Positions 1 to 8,043 are shown, numbered from the stretch's first letter. The stretch: 15,174 nucleotides of DNA from Clostridia bacterium (GCA_017646185.1 JAGCNA010000099.1:1-15174); one strand, 5' to 3'. Made by a program: numbers and translations. The notes: generated by a model not told the origin, from the sequence alone.

Positions 1-621
1 GAGAAAAAGCTTTCCCAAATGGCGCAGGCTGTGTATGATGAATACGGCGTGGATATAGTAATTCTTACCGAAAACACCTATGTTTCCGACATACAGCGCT
101 ATGCGGAAAATTATTATGATAACGGCGGCTACAGTGCCGACGGTATAATCTTTTACCTTTCCATGTATGACAGAGATTGGTATATGGCGACTTCGGGAAG
201 CTGTATTGATACTCTTTCCTACAACCGCTTGGGCGATATTTTTGATAGTATAAGCGGTGATCTTGCAGAGGACGATTATTACGCCGCTTTCAGCGATTTT
301 ATCCCTCTCTGCGAAGGGTATATAGAGGAAGGACCTTCGGTTTTTTCAACACCCGTTGTAAGCTATCTGCTTAAGCTTTGCCTGCTGCTGCCCGTTGCAT
401 TCGGTATAGCGGTATTTGTTGTTTTTCTTGAAAAGAAGAAAATGAACACAGCGGTGCTTCAAAAAAACGCAAACGATTATATTATCAACGGAAGCGTTGA
501 TATAGAAGAACAAAAGGATGTGTTCGTTACCTTTACCGTTACCCGAGTGCCCATTTCTCAAGGAAGCGGCGGAAGATCCGGCGGCGGAGTTTCCCACGGC
601 GGCAGAGGCGGAAAATTTTAA
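1..621 (+). CDS. TPM-domain membrane protein (5' end outside window)
   Basis: The reading frame is open from base 1, so the gene starts upstream; 206 residues are visible. The first ~110 resemble the end of a TPM (TLP18.3/Psb32/MOLO-1-type, YgcG-like) domain, with the typical run of Tyr/Asp-rich text, a GGYSADGIIFYLSM strand and a late acidic Tyr-rich helix. One hydrophobic membrane segment follows (about nt 355-432), then a Lys-rich stretch and a charged tail ending in a Gly/Ser/Arg-rich low-complexity terminus (GGRSGGGVSHGGRGGKF). This order, extracytoplasmic TPM domain, one membrane helix, Gly-rich cytoplasmic tail, is usual for clostridial TPM proteins. Their biochemical role is not settled; a phosphatase activity and a role in photosystem repair are described for plant relatives. 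An internal ATG at 19 is not needed as a start. Confidence 0.8.
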   Translation, partial: EKKLSQMAQAVYDEYGVDIVILTENTYVSDIQRYAENYYDNGGYSADGIIFYLSMYDRDWYMATSGSCIDTLSYNRLGDIFDSISGDLAEDDYYAAFSDFIPLCEGYIEEGPSVFSTPVVSYLLKLCLLLPVAFGIAVFVVFLEKKKMNTAVLQKNANDYIINGSVDIEEQKDVFVTFTVTRVPISQGSGGRSGGGVSHGGRGGKF

Positions 622-751
622 AAAGTTCCCCACAAAACAACGGCAGAGCAGTTTTGTTTATAGACGTTGCTTGTTCCGTGCCGATATTTTGCGGGGACCC
701 CGAAAAAATACCCCACAAAAGCACCCCACAAAATATACTCAAAGAATAATA
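622..751. other. Short intergenic stretch with a triplicated CCCCACAAAA word
   Basis: No coding frame is convincing here. CCCCACAAAA occurs at 628-637, 711-720 and 724-733. A small GC-rich dyad (CGGGGACCCCG, 692-702) flanked by A/T runs lies between the copies, and ACAAAAC/GTTTTGT (632-638/651-657) can pair. Function unknown. Confidence 0.5.
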
Positions 752-788
752 AAAAGGACTTCGTGTGAAGTCCTTTTGCTTTTTTGTT
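752..788. terminator. Bidirectional Rho-independent terminator
   Basis: A perfect 11-bp stem (752-762 pairs with 767-777) with a GTGT loop is followed by a T-rich tract on the plus strand, and by TTATTATTCTTT when read on the minus strand. It sits between the convergent TPM gene and hydroxyacid dehydrogenase and can serve both. Confidence 0.88.
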
Positions 789-789
789 T

Positions 790-1737
790 TTATTCGACTC
801 TGTTGCGCTTTTCGCCGTTTAAAAACGCTTTTATATTCTCTGCCATTTCGTAAACTACTTTTGTTCTTGCTTCAAAGGATGCCCACGCCATGTGGGGAGT
901 AAGGCATACGTTGTTTTTATCCTTTATTTTATCAAAGGGGTGGTTTTTGGGGAAGGGCTCTGCGGAATATACGTCGCATCCCAAACCGCCTATGCGCTGT
1001 TCAAGCACGGCGTTTGCCGCTTCCTCCTCGTCCCAGACCAAGCCTCTGGCTGAATTTACAATAATAACGTCCTTTTTCATCAGCCCGAACTTTTCACGGT
1101 TTATAAGGTGCTTTGTGCTATCGTTGAGAGGGCAATGCAGGGTTATAATATCACTGTTTTTACAAAGGGTGTCAACATCCACGCAGTAAGGATCATCCAC
1201 CGGTGTATTCTTGCTGTATATTACCTTGCATCCGAAAGCCCTTGCCACGTCGGCAACCTTTTTGCCTATGTTTCCGTAACCGATAATTCCCCAGGTCTTT
1301 CCGTAAAGATCGTGGAACACGGGTGAAAGCTTGTTGGGGGCGCCGGAAGCGGTATAACCTCCGTCGGACACAAAGGCGGAATATTCTTTAAGATGGGTAA
1401 GCAGGTTAAGCACCGTTGCAACCGTTACGGCGGCAACGCTGTGGGTGGAATATCCCGGTACGTTGGCAACGGCTATACCGTTTTCACGGCAGTACTTTGT
1501 GTCAATATTGTCAAATCCCGTGGCGGCAACGCATATAAGCTTTAAATTGGGTGCGTTTTTAAGCACTGCTTCTGTCAGCTTTATCTTGTTAAGCACGGCA
1601 ACTTCCGTATCTTTTATTCTGTCTGCAAGCTCGCAAGCATTTGTGCAGGGAAAAACCTTCGTGTTTCCCAAGGAGGAGATAGGGGATATATCAATATCCT
1701 TTCCTATGGAATCTATATCAAATACAGTTATGTTCAT
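790..1737 (-). CDS. D-2-hydroxyacid dehydrogenase (glycerate dehydrogenase/hydroxypyruvate reductase-like)
   Basis: A 315-residue cytoplasmic NAD(P)-dependent oxidoreductase of the D-isomer-specific 2-hydroxyacid dehydrogenase family, full length for the family. Visible features are the N-terminal substrate-domain motif AATGFDNID (71-79), the Rossmann glycine motif GYGNIG (153-158), and the catalytic triad Arg231 (NSARG), Glu260 (SAEP) and His282 (TPH). Such enzymes interconvert 2-oxoacids and D-2-hydroxyacids, for example hydroxypyruvate and glycerate; the exact substrate cannot be read here. At the end of the second Rossmann strand the usual NAD-selecting Asp seems replaced by Ser-Lys (VIYSKN, 173-178), which could allow NADP(H); this is inference. 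The ATG follows a good CGGGAG ribosome site and a consensus promoter. The gene is transcribed divergently from dapA. Confidence 0.92.
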   Translation of the reverse strand: MNITVFDIDSIGKDIDISPISSLGNTKVFPCTNACELADRIKDTEVAVLNKIKLTEAVLKNAPNLKLICVAATGFDNIDTKYCRENGIAVANVPGYSTHSVAAVTVATVLNLLTHLKEYSAFVSDGGYTASGAPNKLSPVFHDLYGKTWGIIGYGNIGKKVADVARAFGCKVIYSKNTPVDDPYCVDVDTLCKNSDIITLHCPLNDSTKHLINREKFGLMKKDVIIVNSARGLVWDEEEAANAVLEQRIGGLGCDVYSAEPFPKNHPFDKIKDKNNVCLTPHMAWASFEARTKVVYEMAENIKAFLNGEKRNRVE

Positions 1738-1769
1738 ACTTATACTCCCGAAACTTTGTGTACGGTTAG

Positions 1770-1798
1770 ATTATATATCAAAAAAAACGCTCTGTCAA
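1770..1798 (-). promoter_or_regulatory. Consensus SigA promoter of the hydroxyacid dehydrogenase
   Basis: On the minus strand TTGACA (1798-1793) and TATAAT (1775-1770) are separated by 17 bp, a perfect match to the housekeeping consensus. The predicted transcript starts about 25-30 bases before the ATG at 1737, leaving room for the GGGAG ribosome site. Confidence 0.85.
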
Positions 1799-1800
1799 CG

Positions 1801-1819
1801 GGTTTGGTATACTCCAACC
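1801..1819. promoter_or_regulatory. Candidate operator dyad between divergent promoters
   Basis: GGTTTGG (1801-1807) and CCAACC (1814-1819) form an imperfect inverted repeat around TATACT. It lies exactly between the -35 boxes of the two divergent promoters, where one regulator could control both. No regulator is identified, and the match is short. Confidence 0.3.
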
Positions 1820-1822
1820 TTG

Positions 1823-1851
1823 TTGACATTTAAGATAATGGGTGGTATAAT
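1823..1851 (+). promoter_or_regulatory. Consensus SigA promoter of the dapA operon
   Basis: TTGACA (1823-1828), a 17-bp spacer and TATAAT (1846-1851) preceded by TGG, which makes an extended -10. The predicted leader is only about 38 nt before the dapA ATG, too short for a lysine riboswitch. Confidence 0.9.
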
Positions 1852-1895
1852 GGTATTTGTAAAAGTATTTTTATATATAGTTTGGAGTAATAGAT

Positions 1896-2789
1896 ATGTC
1901 AACTAACAAGCCTACAGTATTCACCGGAACCGGAACAGCGCTCATAACCCCTTTTAAGGACGGTAAAGTGGATTATTTTGCACTTACTTCTCTTATCGAG
2001 CGCCAGATCACCGCCGGTGTGGATGCTATAATTATATGCGGTACTACGGGAGAAAGCTCTACTCTGCAGGACGATGAGCATCGCTGTGTTATTGAGCACG
2101 CAGTTACCGTTGCCGCAGGCAGAGTTCCTATCGTTGCAGGCACAGGAAGCAACGATACCGATTACGCAGTTTCTCTTTCCAAGGACGCTTGCCGTTCCGG
2201 CGCAGACGGTCTTTTGGTGGTTACCCCTTATTATAACAAGACCAACGATGCGGGACTTGTAAAGCATTATTACGCTATTGCAGATGCATCCGAAAAGCCC
2301 GTTATCCTTTATAACGTACCCAGCCGTACGGGTATGAACATCTCTCTCAAGGCTTACAAGGCTTTGGCAGAGCATCCCAATATAGTTGCTACCAAGGAAG
2401 CCAGCGGTGATATTTCCGCTATAATGCATCTTATGGACGTGTGCGGCGACAGCCTGCGTGTTTATTCCGGTAACGATGACCAGGCGCTTCCTCTTATCGC
2501 TTGCGGCGCTATCGGCGTTATATCCACCGTTTCCAACGTTATTCCCGGCGAATTTTCTTCCCTCATCCGCACCGCACTTAACGGAAACTTCGGTGCCGCA
2601 AACCTGCTTCGCCGTAAATACGCTCCTCTTATGGACGCTATGTTCACCACCGTTAACCCCATTCCCGTAAAGGCGGCTTGCTCTTCTATGGGACTTTGCT
2701 CTCCCGAAATCCGTCTCCCTCTCGTGGCTATGGAAGGCGAAGAGCTGGAAAAGCTTCATAAGGTTATGAAGGACGCTCACGTGCTTTAA
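1896..2789 (+). CDS. dapA: 4-hydroxy-tetrahydrodipicolinate synthase
   Basis: Condenses pyruvate with aspartate semialdehyde, the committed step of diaminopimelate and lysine synthesis, in the cytoplasm. The 297-residue TIM-barrel protein has all hallmarks: GTTGES with Thr50/Thr51, PYYNK with Tyr112/Tyr113, LYNVPSRTG with Tyr139 and Arg144, and the Schiff-base lysine Lys167 in TKEASGD. Compared by eye with the E. coli lysine-inhibition site, His56 and Asn80 are kept (His62, Asn86) but Glu84 appears to be Tyr90, so feedback inhibition may be weak; this is inference. The ATG at 1896 follows GGAG at 1884-1887. It is the first gene of a long operon; dapB starts 27 nt after its stop. Confidence 0.97.
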   Translation: MSTNKPTVFTGTGTALITPFKDGKVDYFALTSLIERQITAGVDAIIICGTTGESSTLQDDEHRCVIEHAVTVAAGRVPIVAGTGSNDTDYAVSLSKDACRSGADGLLVVTPYYNKTNDAGLVKHYYAIADASEKPVILYNVPSRTGMNISLKAYKALAEHPNIVATKEASGDISAIMHLMDVCGDSLRVYSGNDDQALPLIACGAIGVISTVSNVIPGEFSSLIRTALNGNFGAANLLRRKYAPLMDAMFTTVNPIPVKAACSSMGLCSPEIRLPLVAMEGEELEKLHKVMKDAHVL

Positions 2790-2816
2790 TTTTACATAAC
2801 GGAGAAAAACTTAAAA

Positions 2817-3572
2817 ATGTCTGGAATTATAATAAACGGCTGCGGCGGAAGAATGGGAAAGACCATAGCCGCCCAGTGTGCCGAAAAAGGTATTAATGTT
2901 CTTTGCGGTGTCGATATATATCCCGTTTCCGCAGATTTTCCCGTTTATACCTCTCTTGAGGATATACCCGATCCTTGTGGCGTGGTTATAGATTTTACCA
3001 CCGCATCCGCATTGGAGAGTGTGCTTGAATTCGGTATAAAAAACAACATCCCCTTGGTTCTTGCCACTACCGGCTATTCCAAGGAACAGAGAGAGCTTAT
3101 CGAAAAGGCCTCCAAGCAGATTCCCATATTCAATTCGGGTAATATGTCTGTAGGCGTTTCCGTAACCGCCCGTGTTGCGGCGGATATAGCATTGAGCATG
3201 GGTGAGGATTTTGATATCGAAATTATCGAAACCCACCACTCCGCAAAATTGGACGCACCCTCGGGTACCGCCCTTATGCTGGCGGATGAAATACAAAAGG
3301 CAATAGGCGAGCGTGAATACGTTTTTGAACGTGCTTCCCGCCGTATGGCTCGTCCCAAAAAAGAAATAGGCATCCATTCCGTAAGAGGGGGAGGCGTTAT
3401 CGGTGAGCACACGGTTATGATAATCGGTCAGCACGAAACCATCTCTCTTACCCATAAAGCTCACGACAGAGGCTTGTTTGCATACGGTGCTCTGCGTGCC
3501 GCAGAATTTATAGCCGAAAAACAAAACGGTTTTTACAATATGAAAGATCTTGTTTCCGCAGAGGAGAAGTAA
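2817..3572 (+). CDS. dapB: 4-hydroxy-tetrahydrodipicolinate reductase
   Basis: Reduces the DapA product to tetrahydrodipicolinate with NAD(P)H. At 251 residues it has normal length. The N-terminal Rossmann motif is NGCGGRMGK (7-15), the substrate-domain signature is ETHHSAKLDAPSGTA (138-152) with catalytic His140/His141 and Lys144, and ATTG (83-86) lies near the nucleotide site. GGAG at 2801-2804 stands 12 nt before the ATG. The pairing with dapA directly upstream confirms the assignment. Its last codons supply the ribosome site (GAGGAG) of the aconitase gene, which starts 4 nt after the stop, suggesting tight coupling. Confidence 0.97.
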   Translation: MSGIIINGCGGRMGKTIAAQCAEKGINVLCGVDIYPVSADFPVYTSLEDIPDPCGVVIDFTTASALESVLEFGIKNNIPLVLATTGYSKEQRELIEKASKQIPIFNSGNMSVGVSVTARVAADIALSMGEDFDIEIIETHHSAKLDAPSGTALMLADEIQKAIGEREYVFERASRRMARPKKEIGIHSVRGGGVIGEHTVMIIGQHETISLTHKAHDRGLFAYGALRAAEFIAEKQNGFYNMKDLVSAEEK

Positions 3573-3576
3573 TAAA

Positions 3577-5490
3577 ATGGCGCTTACACTTGCACAAAAA
3601 CTGTTAAATTCCCATATCGTTTCAGGTACTCCCGCAGTAGGAAACGAAGTGGCTTTGAGAATAGACCAGACCCTTACTCAGGACGCTACGGGCACTATGG
3701 CGTATCTTGAATACGAGGCAATGAACTCCGGCAGAGTAAAGACCGAGCTTTCCGTTGCCTATATCGACCACAATACTCTGCAGTCGGGATTTGAAAATGC
3801 GGATGACCACCGTTATATTCAGTCCTGCGCCGCAAAATACGGCTTGTATTTTTCCCGCCCCGGCAACGGTATCTGCCATCAGGTTCATCTTGAACGCTTC
3901 GGCGTACCCGGCAAGACCCTTATCGGATCGGACAGCCACACCCCCACGGGCGGCGGTATCGGTATGCTTGCCTTCGGCGCAGGCGGACTTGACGTTGCGG
4001 TGGCTCTGGGCGGCGGTGAATACCGTATTCCTTACCCCAAGGTAGTGGGCGTACATCTTACAGGTTCTCTTCCCGCTTGGGTAGGCGCAAAGGATATTAT
4101 ACTCCACCTGCTTTCCCGTCTCACCGTAAAGGGCGGCGTAGGCAAGATATTCGAGTATTTCGGTGACGGAGTGGCATCTCTTTCCGTGCCCGAGCGTGCT
4201 ACCGTAACCAATATGGGCGCAGAATTGGGCGCTACCACAAGTATTTTCCCCTCCGATGAAAACACATATAAATTCCTTAAAGCGCAGGGCAGAGAAGAGG
4301 CTTATACTCCTCTTTGTGCAGACGAAGGCGCGCAGTATGACGAGGTTGTGGAAGTAGACCTTTCCTCGCTCGTTCCTCTTGCGGCTTGTCCTCACAGCCC
4401 CGATAACGTAGTTCCCGTTTCAGAGCTTTCTCATATCAAGGTTGATCAGGTTTGCATAGGCTCCTGCACCAACTCTTCTTTTACCGATATTTCTCTTGCG
4501 GCGGCAGTTTTAAAGGGCAAGACCGTTCACGAAAACGTGTCTCTTGCAGTTTCTCCCGGTTCCCGTCAGGTTCTGGCTATGGCAGTTGCCTCCGGCGCTA
4601 TGGGTGATATTCTGGGCGCAGGTGCAAGATTGCTTGAATCCGCTTGCGGACCTTGTATCGGTATGGGTCAGTCTCCCTGCTCCGGCGGTGTTTCGCTCCG
4701 CACCTTCAACCGCAATTTCTGCGGCAGAAGCGGTACTGCAGACGGTCAGGTATATCTTGTATCTCCCGCTGTTGCGGCAGCTTCCGCAGTTACGGGATAT
4801 ATAACCGACCCCCGTACCCTTGGCGATATGCCCGAGATAAAAATGCCCGAAGTATTCAGCATAAACGATAATATGCTTATTCCTCCTTATTCTCCCGAAG
4901 AGAGCGAAAAGGTGGAAATACTCCGCGGTCCCAACATAAAGCCCGTTCCCGTAGGCAAGCCTCTTACCGGCGCTGTTGAGGGTGAATGTATCCTTAAGGT
5001 AGAGGACAATATCACCACCGACCATATTATGCCTGCAGGAGCAAAGATACTGCCTTACCGTTCCAATATACCTTATCTTTCCAAGTTCTGCTTTGCCGCT
5101 TGTGATGAAGGCTTTTCTGCCCTTGCAACCGAAAAGGGCGGCGGTATTATAATTGCAGGCGCAAACTACGGTCAGGGCTCCTCCCGTGAGCATGCGGCGC
5201 TGGTGCCTCTGTACCTCGGCGTAAAGGCTGTTGTTGCGGTATCTTTTGCAAGAATTCACCTTGCAAACCTTATTAACGCAGGTATAGTTCCTCTTACCTT
5301 TGCAAACCCCGAAGATTATAATCTTGTTTCTCTCGGAGATAACTGCGTTATACAGCTTTCCGATGATATGAATTCCGCTTCTCTTACCGTGAACGGCAAG
5401 ACACTGCCTCTGGTTGCGTCTTTCTCCGACCGTCAGAAAGCACTTCTTAAAGCAGGCGGATTACTCCCCTTTACAGGAGGCAATAAATGA
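3577..5490 (+). CDS. Aconitate hydratase, Aquifex-type short form
   Basis: Converts citrate to isocitrate through cis-aconitate using a [4Fe-4S] cluster. The 637-residue length is much shorter than AcnA/AcnB (about 850-900) and fits the compact aconitase subfamily named after Aquifex. Seen: the GSDSHTPTGGG active-site loop (117-127), cluster ligands Cys297 (GSCTNSS) and Cys357/Cys360 (CGPC), and a C-terminal swivel domain with GANYGQGSSREHAAL (528-542) including the substrate-binding Ser/Arg. I chose ATG 3577 over the upstream in-frame ATG at 3550, because 3550 lies inside dapB and 3577 has GAGGAG at 3561-3566. The stop overlaps the isocitrate dehydrogenase start (ATGA). No citrate synthase is in the window. 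Confidence 0.93.
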   Translation: MALTLAQKLLNSHIVSGTPAVGNEVALRIDQTLTQDATGTMAYLEYEAMNSGRVKTELSVAYIDHNTLQSGFENADDHRYIQSCAAKYGLYFSRPGNGICHQVHLERFGVPGKTLIGSDSHTPTGGGIGMLAFGAGGLDVAVALGGGEYRIPYPKVVGVHLTGSLPAWVGAKDIILHLLSRLTVKGGVGKIFEYFGDGVASLSVPERATVTNMGAELGATTSIFPSDENTYKFLKAQGREEAYTPLCADEGAQYDEVVEVDLSSLVPLAACPHSPDNVVPVSELSHIKVDQVCIGSCTNSSFTDISLAAAVLKGKTVHENVSLAVSPGSRQVLAMAVASGAMGDILGAGARLLESACGPCIGMGQSPCSGGVSLRTFNRNFCGRSGTADGQVYLVSPAVAAASAVTGYITDPRTLGDMPEIKMPEVFSINDNMLIPPYSPEESEKVEILRGPNIKPVPVGKPLTGAVEGECILKVEDNITTDHIMPAGAKILPYRSNIPYLSKFCFAACDEGFSALATEKGGGIIIAGANYGQGSSREHAALVPLYLGVKAVVAVSFARIHLANLINAGIVPLTFANPEDYNLVSLGDNCVIQLSDDMNSASLTVNGKTLPLVASFSDRQKALLKAGGLLPFTGGNK

Positions 5491-6698
5491 ACAAAATACC
5501 CATGAAAACTCCCCTCGTGGAAATGGACGGGGACGAAATGACCCGCGTAATGTGGGGAATGATAAAAGAACAGCTTATCTGCCCTTACGTTGATCTTAAG
5601 ACCGAATATTACGATCTCGGTCTGCCTCACAGAGAAGAAACCAAGGATCAGGTAACCATAGATTCTGCATTGGCGGCAAAGAAATACGGTGTTGCGGTTA
5701 AGTGCGCCACCATCACTCCCAATGCAGACAGAGTAAAGGAATACAACCTTTCCCAGATGTGGAAGAGCCCCAACGGCACTATCCGCGCTATTATGGACGG
5801 CACCGTGTTCCGCGCTCCCATTATCGTAAAGGGAATAACCCCTTACGTAAGCAGTTGGAAAAAGCCCATCACTATCGCCCGTCACGCTTACGGCGATATA
5901 TATAAGGCGTCCGAAACTCTGGTTCCCGCAGGAAGCAAGGCGCAGATATGCATAACCTTGCCTGACGGAAGCGAAAAGCGTGTGGACCTTCACACCTTTG
6001 AATGTGACGGTATCGTTCAGGAGGTATATAACCTTGACGATAGCATCCGTGCTTTTGCCCACAGCTGTTTTGCTTTTGCTCTTGACACCAAGCAGGACCT
6101 CTGGTTCAGCGCAAAGGATACTATTTCCAAAATATACGACCGCCGTTTCCGTGATATTTTCAACGAAGTTTACGAAAACGAATATAAAAAGGCTTTCGAG
6201 GAAAACGGCATAACCTATTTCTATACCCTTATTGACGATGCGGTAGCCCGTGTTATCCGTTCAGAGGGCGGCTTTATCTGGGCGTGCAAAAATTACGATG
6301 GCGACGTTATGTCGGATATGATGGCAACAGCCTTCGGTTCTCTTGGACTTATGACCAGCGTTCTCGTTGCGCCCGACGGCTCTTACGAATACGAAGCGGC
6401 TCACGGTACAGTAACCCGCCATTATTATCAGCATCTTGAGGGTAAACCCACTTCTACCAATCCTATCGCAACGATTTTCGCATGGACCGGCGCATTGCGT
6501 AAGAGAGGGGAACTGGATGATATCCCCGAACTTATGAGCTTTGCGGATAATCTGGAAAAAGCTTGCATACAAACCGTGGAAGAGGGAATTATGACAAAGG
6601 ACCTTATCGGTTTGTCCAATCTTGAAAATAAGAAGGGCGTATATATGGCAGAATTTATTTCCGCTATCGCCTCAAACCTTGAAAGGATGCAAAAATGA
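5487..6698 (+). CDS. icd: NADP-dependent isocitrate dehydrogenase, homodimeric (eukaryotic-like) type
   Basis: Oxidatively decarboxylates isocitrate to 2-oxoglutarate, making NADPH. The 403-residue protein matches the homodimeric IDH1/IDH2-like class rather than the E. coli Icd class. Residues known from human IDH1 line up at almost the same numbers: SPNGTIR (94-100), Arg100, Arg109, Arg132 in ARHAYGDIY, Tyr139, metal-binding Asp250, Asp273 and Asp277, and the NADP-site GTVTRHYY with Arg311/His312. The ATG overlaps the aconitase stop, with a strong AGGAGG at 5475-5480. Together with aconitase it turns citrate into 2-oxoglutarate, the precursor of glutamate, which donates the amino group in diaminopimelate synthesis. 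Confidence 0.95.
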   Translation: MNKIPMKTPLVEMDGDEMTRVMWGMIKEQLICPYVDLKTEYYDLGLPHREETKDQVTIDSALAAKKYGVAVKCATITPNADRVKEYNLSQMWKSPNGTIRAIMDGTVFRAPIIVKGITPYVSSWKKPITIARHAYGDIYKASETLVPAGSKAQICITLPDGSEKRVDLHTFECDGIVQEVYNLDDSIRAFAHSCFAFALDTKQDLWFSAKDTISKIYDRRFRDIFNEVYENEYKKAFEENGITYFYTLIDDAVARVIRSEGGFIWACKNYDGDVMSDMMATAFGSLGLMTSVLVAPDGSYEYEAAHGTVTRHYYQHLEGKPTSTNPIATIFAWTGALRKRGELDDIPELMSFADNLEKACIQTVEEGIMTKDLIGLSNLENKKGVYMAEFISAIASNLERMQK

Positions 6699-7495
6699 AA
6701 AGAATTACGGCTTTCCTCGCAGTACTGATACTGCTTTTCTCGGTAACCGCTTATGCGGAGGAGGGGGACGCTTCCTCCCTGCCTGAGGAAACCCCCGTAG
6801 AAACCTTGCTCCGAAACTCTCTTTCCTCTGTGGAGAGAGGTGCCGTACTGCTTATCGGCGGTAATGCCTCTCAAGCGTGGCGGGATTATTCTTTCGATAT
6901 GTATCCCCGCACGGTGGCGTCCCTCACCTTGGCAGATACCGCTTCCGCAGATTGGGCAGTATGCGCATCCTACCTTAAAATGTTTTCTCCCAAAGCGGTT
7001 ATTTACTGTCTGGATGGAAACGAGCAAGCCGATGCTGCTTCCGCCTTTGTACAGACTTTTGCCGTTACCCTTAACGGAGTAAGGATATATTTTGTTTCCG
7101 CATTGCAGGGAAAAAATCTGCAAGAGGTAAACCAAGCTGTCTTACTTGCCTGCGAAGGCTATGCAAACGCCGAATTTGTGGACGTATATTCGCTTATGCT
7201 TACCGAGGAAGGTACGGAAAATCTTGAATTTATAAAAGGTACGGTTACTCCCGCAGGAATGCGTTTAATGGGAAAAACCGTGTTTAACTCCGTTACCGTG
7301 GATATTCCCGTGTTTGCTCCCGACGTTTCCGCACCTCAGCAGGACACATCCGAGGAAGTTGAGGCACAGCCCGCAAAGCGTTCTTACCGCTGGCTTGTTC
7401 CCATTGCAATTCTCGCTGTGGGCCTTGTAATAGGCGCAGAGCGTGCATACGCCGTAACCAAAGAAGAAAAACGCAGAAAGGCGAGAGGAAAATGA
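6695..7495 (+). CDS. Exported, membrane-anchored SGNH/GDSL-like protein lacking catalytic residues
   Basis: A 266-residue protein with an N-terminal signal peptide (1-21, AYA before Glu22), an extracytoplasmic domain (about 35-210), a Pro/Glu linker and a C-terminal membrane helix (about 232-249) ending in a basic tail. The domain recalls SGNH hydrolases: VLLIGGNAS (51-59) sits where GDS is expected, CLDGNEQ (105-111) where the GxN block is expected, and TPAGMRLMG (185-193) resembles the segment after the catalytic DxxH. The nucleophile Ser and the Asp/His pair appear to be missing, so it is probably a binding or structural protein rather than an esterase. Fold assignment is by eye. It overlaps icd and mnmM by ATGA at both ends, so it is translated as part of the operon. 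Confidence 0.62.
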   Translation: MKRITAFLAVLILLFSVTAYAEEGDASSLPEETPVETLLRNSLSSVERGAVLLIGGNASQAWRDYSFDMYPRTVASLTLADTASADWAVCASYLKMFSPKAVIYCLDGNEQADAASAFVQTFAVTLNGVRIYFVSALQGKNLQEVNQAVLLACEGYANAEFVDVYSLMLTEEGTENLEFIKGTVTPAGMRLMGKTVFNSVTVDIPVFAPDVSAPQQDTSEEVEAQPAKRSYRWLVPIAILAVGLVIGAERAYAVTKEEKRRKARGK

Positions 7496-8043
7496 CCGAT
7501 CTGTTGGAACTTCAAAAAAGCTTTTTGCTCCGCCATATCCGTGAAGGAGATACGGTTGCGGATTTCACTATGGGCAACGGTCACGATACATTGTGGCTTT
7601 CCGGCACGGTAGGCGAGCAGGGAAAGGTATATGCCTTTGATATTCAGCCTCAAGCGCTGGAGAGCACCAAAAATCTTTTGGAAGAAAAGGCGATGTACCA
7701 TAATTATTCGCTTATATTGGATTCCCATTCGGAGTGCGATAAATATATAAAAGCTCCCATAAAAGCGGGAGTGTTTAATCTGGGGTATCTTCCCGGAAGC
7801 GATAAAAAGATAACCACCCTTCATCAGACCACCCGTATCGCCGTGGAAAAGGCGATAAATCTTCTTGCGCCGGACGGAATATTGCTTATTGCCGTTTATC
7901 CCGGACACGAAGAGGGCACCGTTGAGGGCAATATGCTGGCAGAAATGCTTTCGGAATATAACAGACGCAAGTACTGCTGTGCTTGCTTCCGCATACTTAA
8001 TTCACCAATATCACCGTTCTTTTATACGGTAGAAAGTAAATAA
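7492..8043 (+). CDS. mnmM: Class I SAM-dependent methyltransferase, MnmM/YtqB family
   Basis: The 183-residue protein has the family pattern: motif I DFTMGNGHDTLWL (24-36), the acidic residue after the second strand Asp50 (YAFDIQP), the hallmark NLGYLPGSDK (96-105) and YPGHEEG (136-142). B. subtilis YtqB/MnmM methylates the aminomethyl-2-thiouridine at the wobble base of certain tRNAs to complete mnm5s2U; older annotations call the family putative rRNA methylase. Assignment to MnmM is from family resemblance, with another small-RNA methyltransferase role as the alternative. The start overlaps the preceding stop (ATGA) with a GAGAGGA ribosome site. Confidence 0.82.
   Translation: MTDLLELQKSFLLRHIREGDTVADFTMGNGHDTLWLSGTVGEQGKVYAFDIQPQALESTKNLLEEKAMYHNYSLILDSHSECDKYIKAPIKAGVFNLGYLPGSDKKITTLHQTTRIAVEKAINLLAPDGILLIAVYPGHEEGTVEGNMLAEMLSEYNRRKYCCACFRILNSPISPFFYTVESK

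Noticed and set aside
1852..1895. Lysine riboswitch upstream of dapA
   Set aside because: The leader between the -10 box and the ATG is only about 44 bases, far shorter than a lysine riboswitch, and no terminator hairpin is present.
1899..2780. Long minus-strand open frame opposite dapA
   Set aside because: It mirrors dapA codon bias, has no recognisable domain, and dapA is certain on the other strand.
3550..3576. Upstream start for the aconitase gene
   Set aside because: It would overlap the end of dapB, adds nine residues not typical of the family, and lacks a ribosome site; ATG 3577 has GAGGAG at good distance.
3622..4395. Minus-strand open frame opposite aconitase
   Set aside because: Antisense shadow without domain features; several similar ones occur opposite the operon genes because of their codon usage.
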